A stretch of 64,000 bases of DNA from positions 2,010,001 through 2,074,000 of the forward strand of contig NZ_CP129968.2 of NCBI RefSeq assembly GCF_030503875.2, given 5' to 3'. Source of the DNA: Marivirga arenosa (GTDB lineage Bacteria; Bacteroidota; Bacteroidia; Cytophagales; Cyclobacteriaceae). The translations under genes were made by a program, and so were the position numbers. Positions 63,400-64,000 of the stretch are shown here, in pieces (the stretch's first letter is position 1; each line of letters opens with the position of its first letter). The notes beneath the pieces are model-generated. The model saw only the letters and a list, made by a program, of their open reading frames with translations, ran no database searches and was not told the origin of the DNA.

Positions 63400-64000
63400 A
63401 TGCTTTCAATCTTAAAAAGACCGCATCCTTTTATTTTCAATTCCGGGAGTATTCTCATTCCTGGAATTTTTACTTTCATTCTAATTAGTCTTTTCAGACC
63501 TCTAGGTTTCAATAGTCTGCCTACCACTTATGTTTTGGCTTTTGCATTGGGCCTCGGCTTAATTGCTTCAACTATGGTTTGGCTGACAGTTAAAACTTTT
63601 AAACTGCTGTTTCCTAAATTAATGGATGAAGATTTATGGACTTTAGGCAAGGAAATTATGCTGATTTTTACAGTGCTTCTGGTAATAGTGTTCACTATTT
63701 TTATCATTTTTTTAAGCATTGATGTTTTGGATAATGACCCAGTTTCCCTTTTTAGAATGGTATTTGTAAAAACATTATTGTTTAGCATATTTCCCATACT
63801 AATTATGGTGCTTTTTGAACAGTATAATTATCAACGAAATCAACTCAAGGTAGCTAATGAGCTAAGTCAAAAAGTGAAGCTAGAACAAAAGCACACAGAA
63901 AATATGCATTCAATTGTGGCTGAAAATGGCCAGCCTGTATTGCACTTGAAAAGTGATGAAATCCTTTGGGCACAGTCAGATGGAAATTACCTTGAGCTAT
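63400..64000 (+). CDS. Membrane protein with LytTR domain (truncated by window end)
   Basis: From the ATG at 63400 the frame is open to the window end. The visible 200 residues hold four hydrophobic segments (for example ILIPGIFTFILISLF and IMLIFTVLLVIVFTIFIIF), a short coiled linker (EQYNYQRNQLKVANELSQ), and the start of a LytTR DNA-binding domain (LKSDEILWAQSDGNYLEL). Membrane-bound LytTR proteins of this type regulate genes without a receiver domain. The end is missing, so the length is unknown. Confidence 0.88.
   Translation, partial: MLSILKRPHPFIFNSGSILIPGIFTFILISLFRPLGFNSLPTTYVLAFALGLGLIASTMVWLTVKTFKLLFPKLMDEDLWTLGKEIMLIFTVLLVIVFTIFIIFLSIDVLDNDPVSLFRMVFVKTLLFSIFPILIMVLFEQYNYQRNQLKVANELSQKVKLEQKHTENMHSIVAENGQPVLHLKSDEILWAQSDGNYLEL

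Overview
The window looks like the chromosome of a low-GC member of the Bacteroidota, probably of the order Cytophagales. This rests on the protein families present: DUF3857/transglutaminase proteins, TPR-fused histidine kinases, LytTR regulators, ABC-2 permease/M1 peptidase fusions, short GIY-YIG proteins beside tRNA genes, START-like proteins, and menaquinone and queuosine genes of Bacteroidota type. There is no rRNA gene, transposase, phage gene or CRISPR array. One intact tRNA gene was found. A LytTR-type regulator is cut off at each end of the window.

Layout. 1-5.1 kb: the end of a LytTR response regulator, then a plus-strand operon (Crp/Fnr regulator, exported cyclase, YdcZ-type transporter, GNAT acetyltransferase, nitroreductase) closed by a terminator, then a second Crp/Fnr regulator. 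5.2-21.2 kb: an accessory block entirely on the minus strand. Its core (19424 down to 10151) is a tight eight-gene run: CHMI-type isomerase, beta-lactamase-fold hydrolase, esterase-fold protein lacking its nucleophile serine, ABC ATPase, ABC permease fused to an M1 peptidase, GNAT, and two alpha/beta hydrolases. A partly duplicated set lies downstream (serine hydrolase, truncated GNAT, NTF2-like protein, second esterase-fold protein, SDR). 21.8-27.7 kb: three exported DUF3857 proteins, of which two appear to have lost their transglutaminase catalytic residues. 27.8-38.7 kb: TspO-like protein, TPR histidine kinase, a SerB-SerA fusion, MscS, QueA, MenC, DinB-like protein, and an FadH-like flavoenzyme.

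38.7-44.4 kb is a troABCDR-like metal uptake operon on the minus strand: DtxR regulator, substrate-binding lipoprotein, ATPase and two permeases, the first carrying its own DtxR-like C-terminal domain. An azurin gene sits between the permeases and a thioredoxin follows. 44.5-48.1 kb holds a glycosyltransferase, DapD, a DUF3108 protein and a TPR lipoprotein. 48.17-49.14 kb holds the most unusual structure: an intact tRNA-Met(CAT), three tRNA-Met-like remnants in which ten bases of the anticodon/variable region are replaced by the same 16-bp palindrome, and two nearly identical GIY-YIG genes in a 380-bp tandem repeat.

49.3-64 kb carries mostly housekeeping genes: START-like protein, exported CxxC zinc-ribbon protein, YheT hydrolase, nucleoside deaminase, M28 peptidase, HflK/HflC, two small coiled-coil paralogues, SDR, FolE with QueD, penicillin-acylase-family hydrolase, DUF1643 protein, a small membrane-protein/XRE pair with a repeated operator-like sequence, and the start of a membrane LytTR protein. 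All assignments come from reading the sequence; no database search was run.
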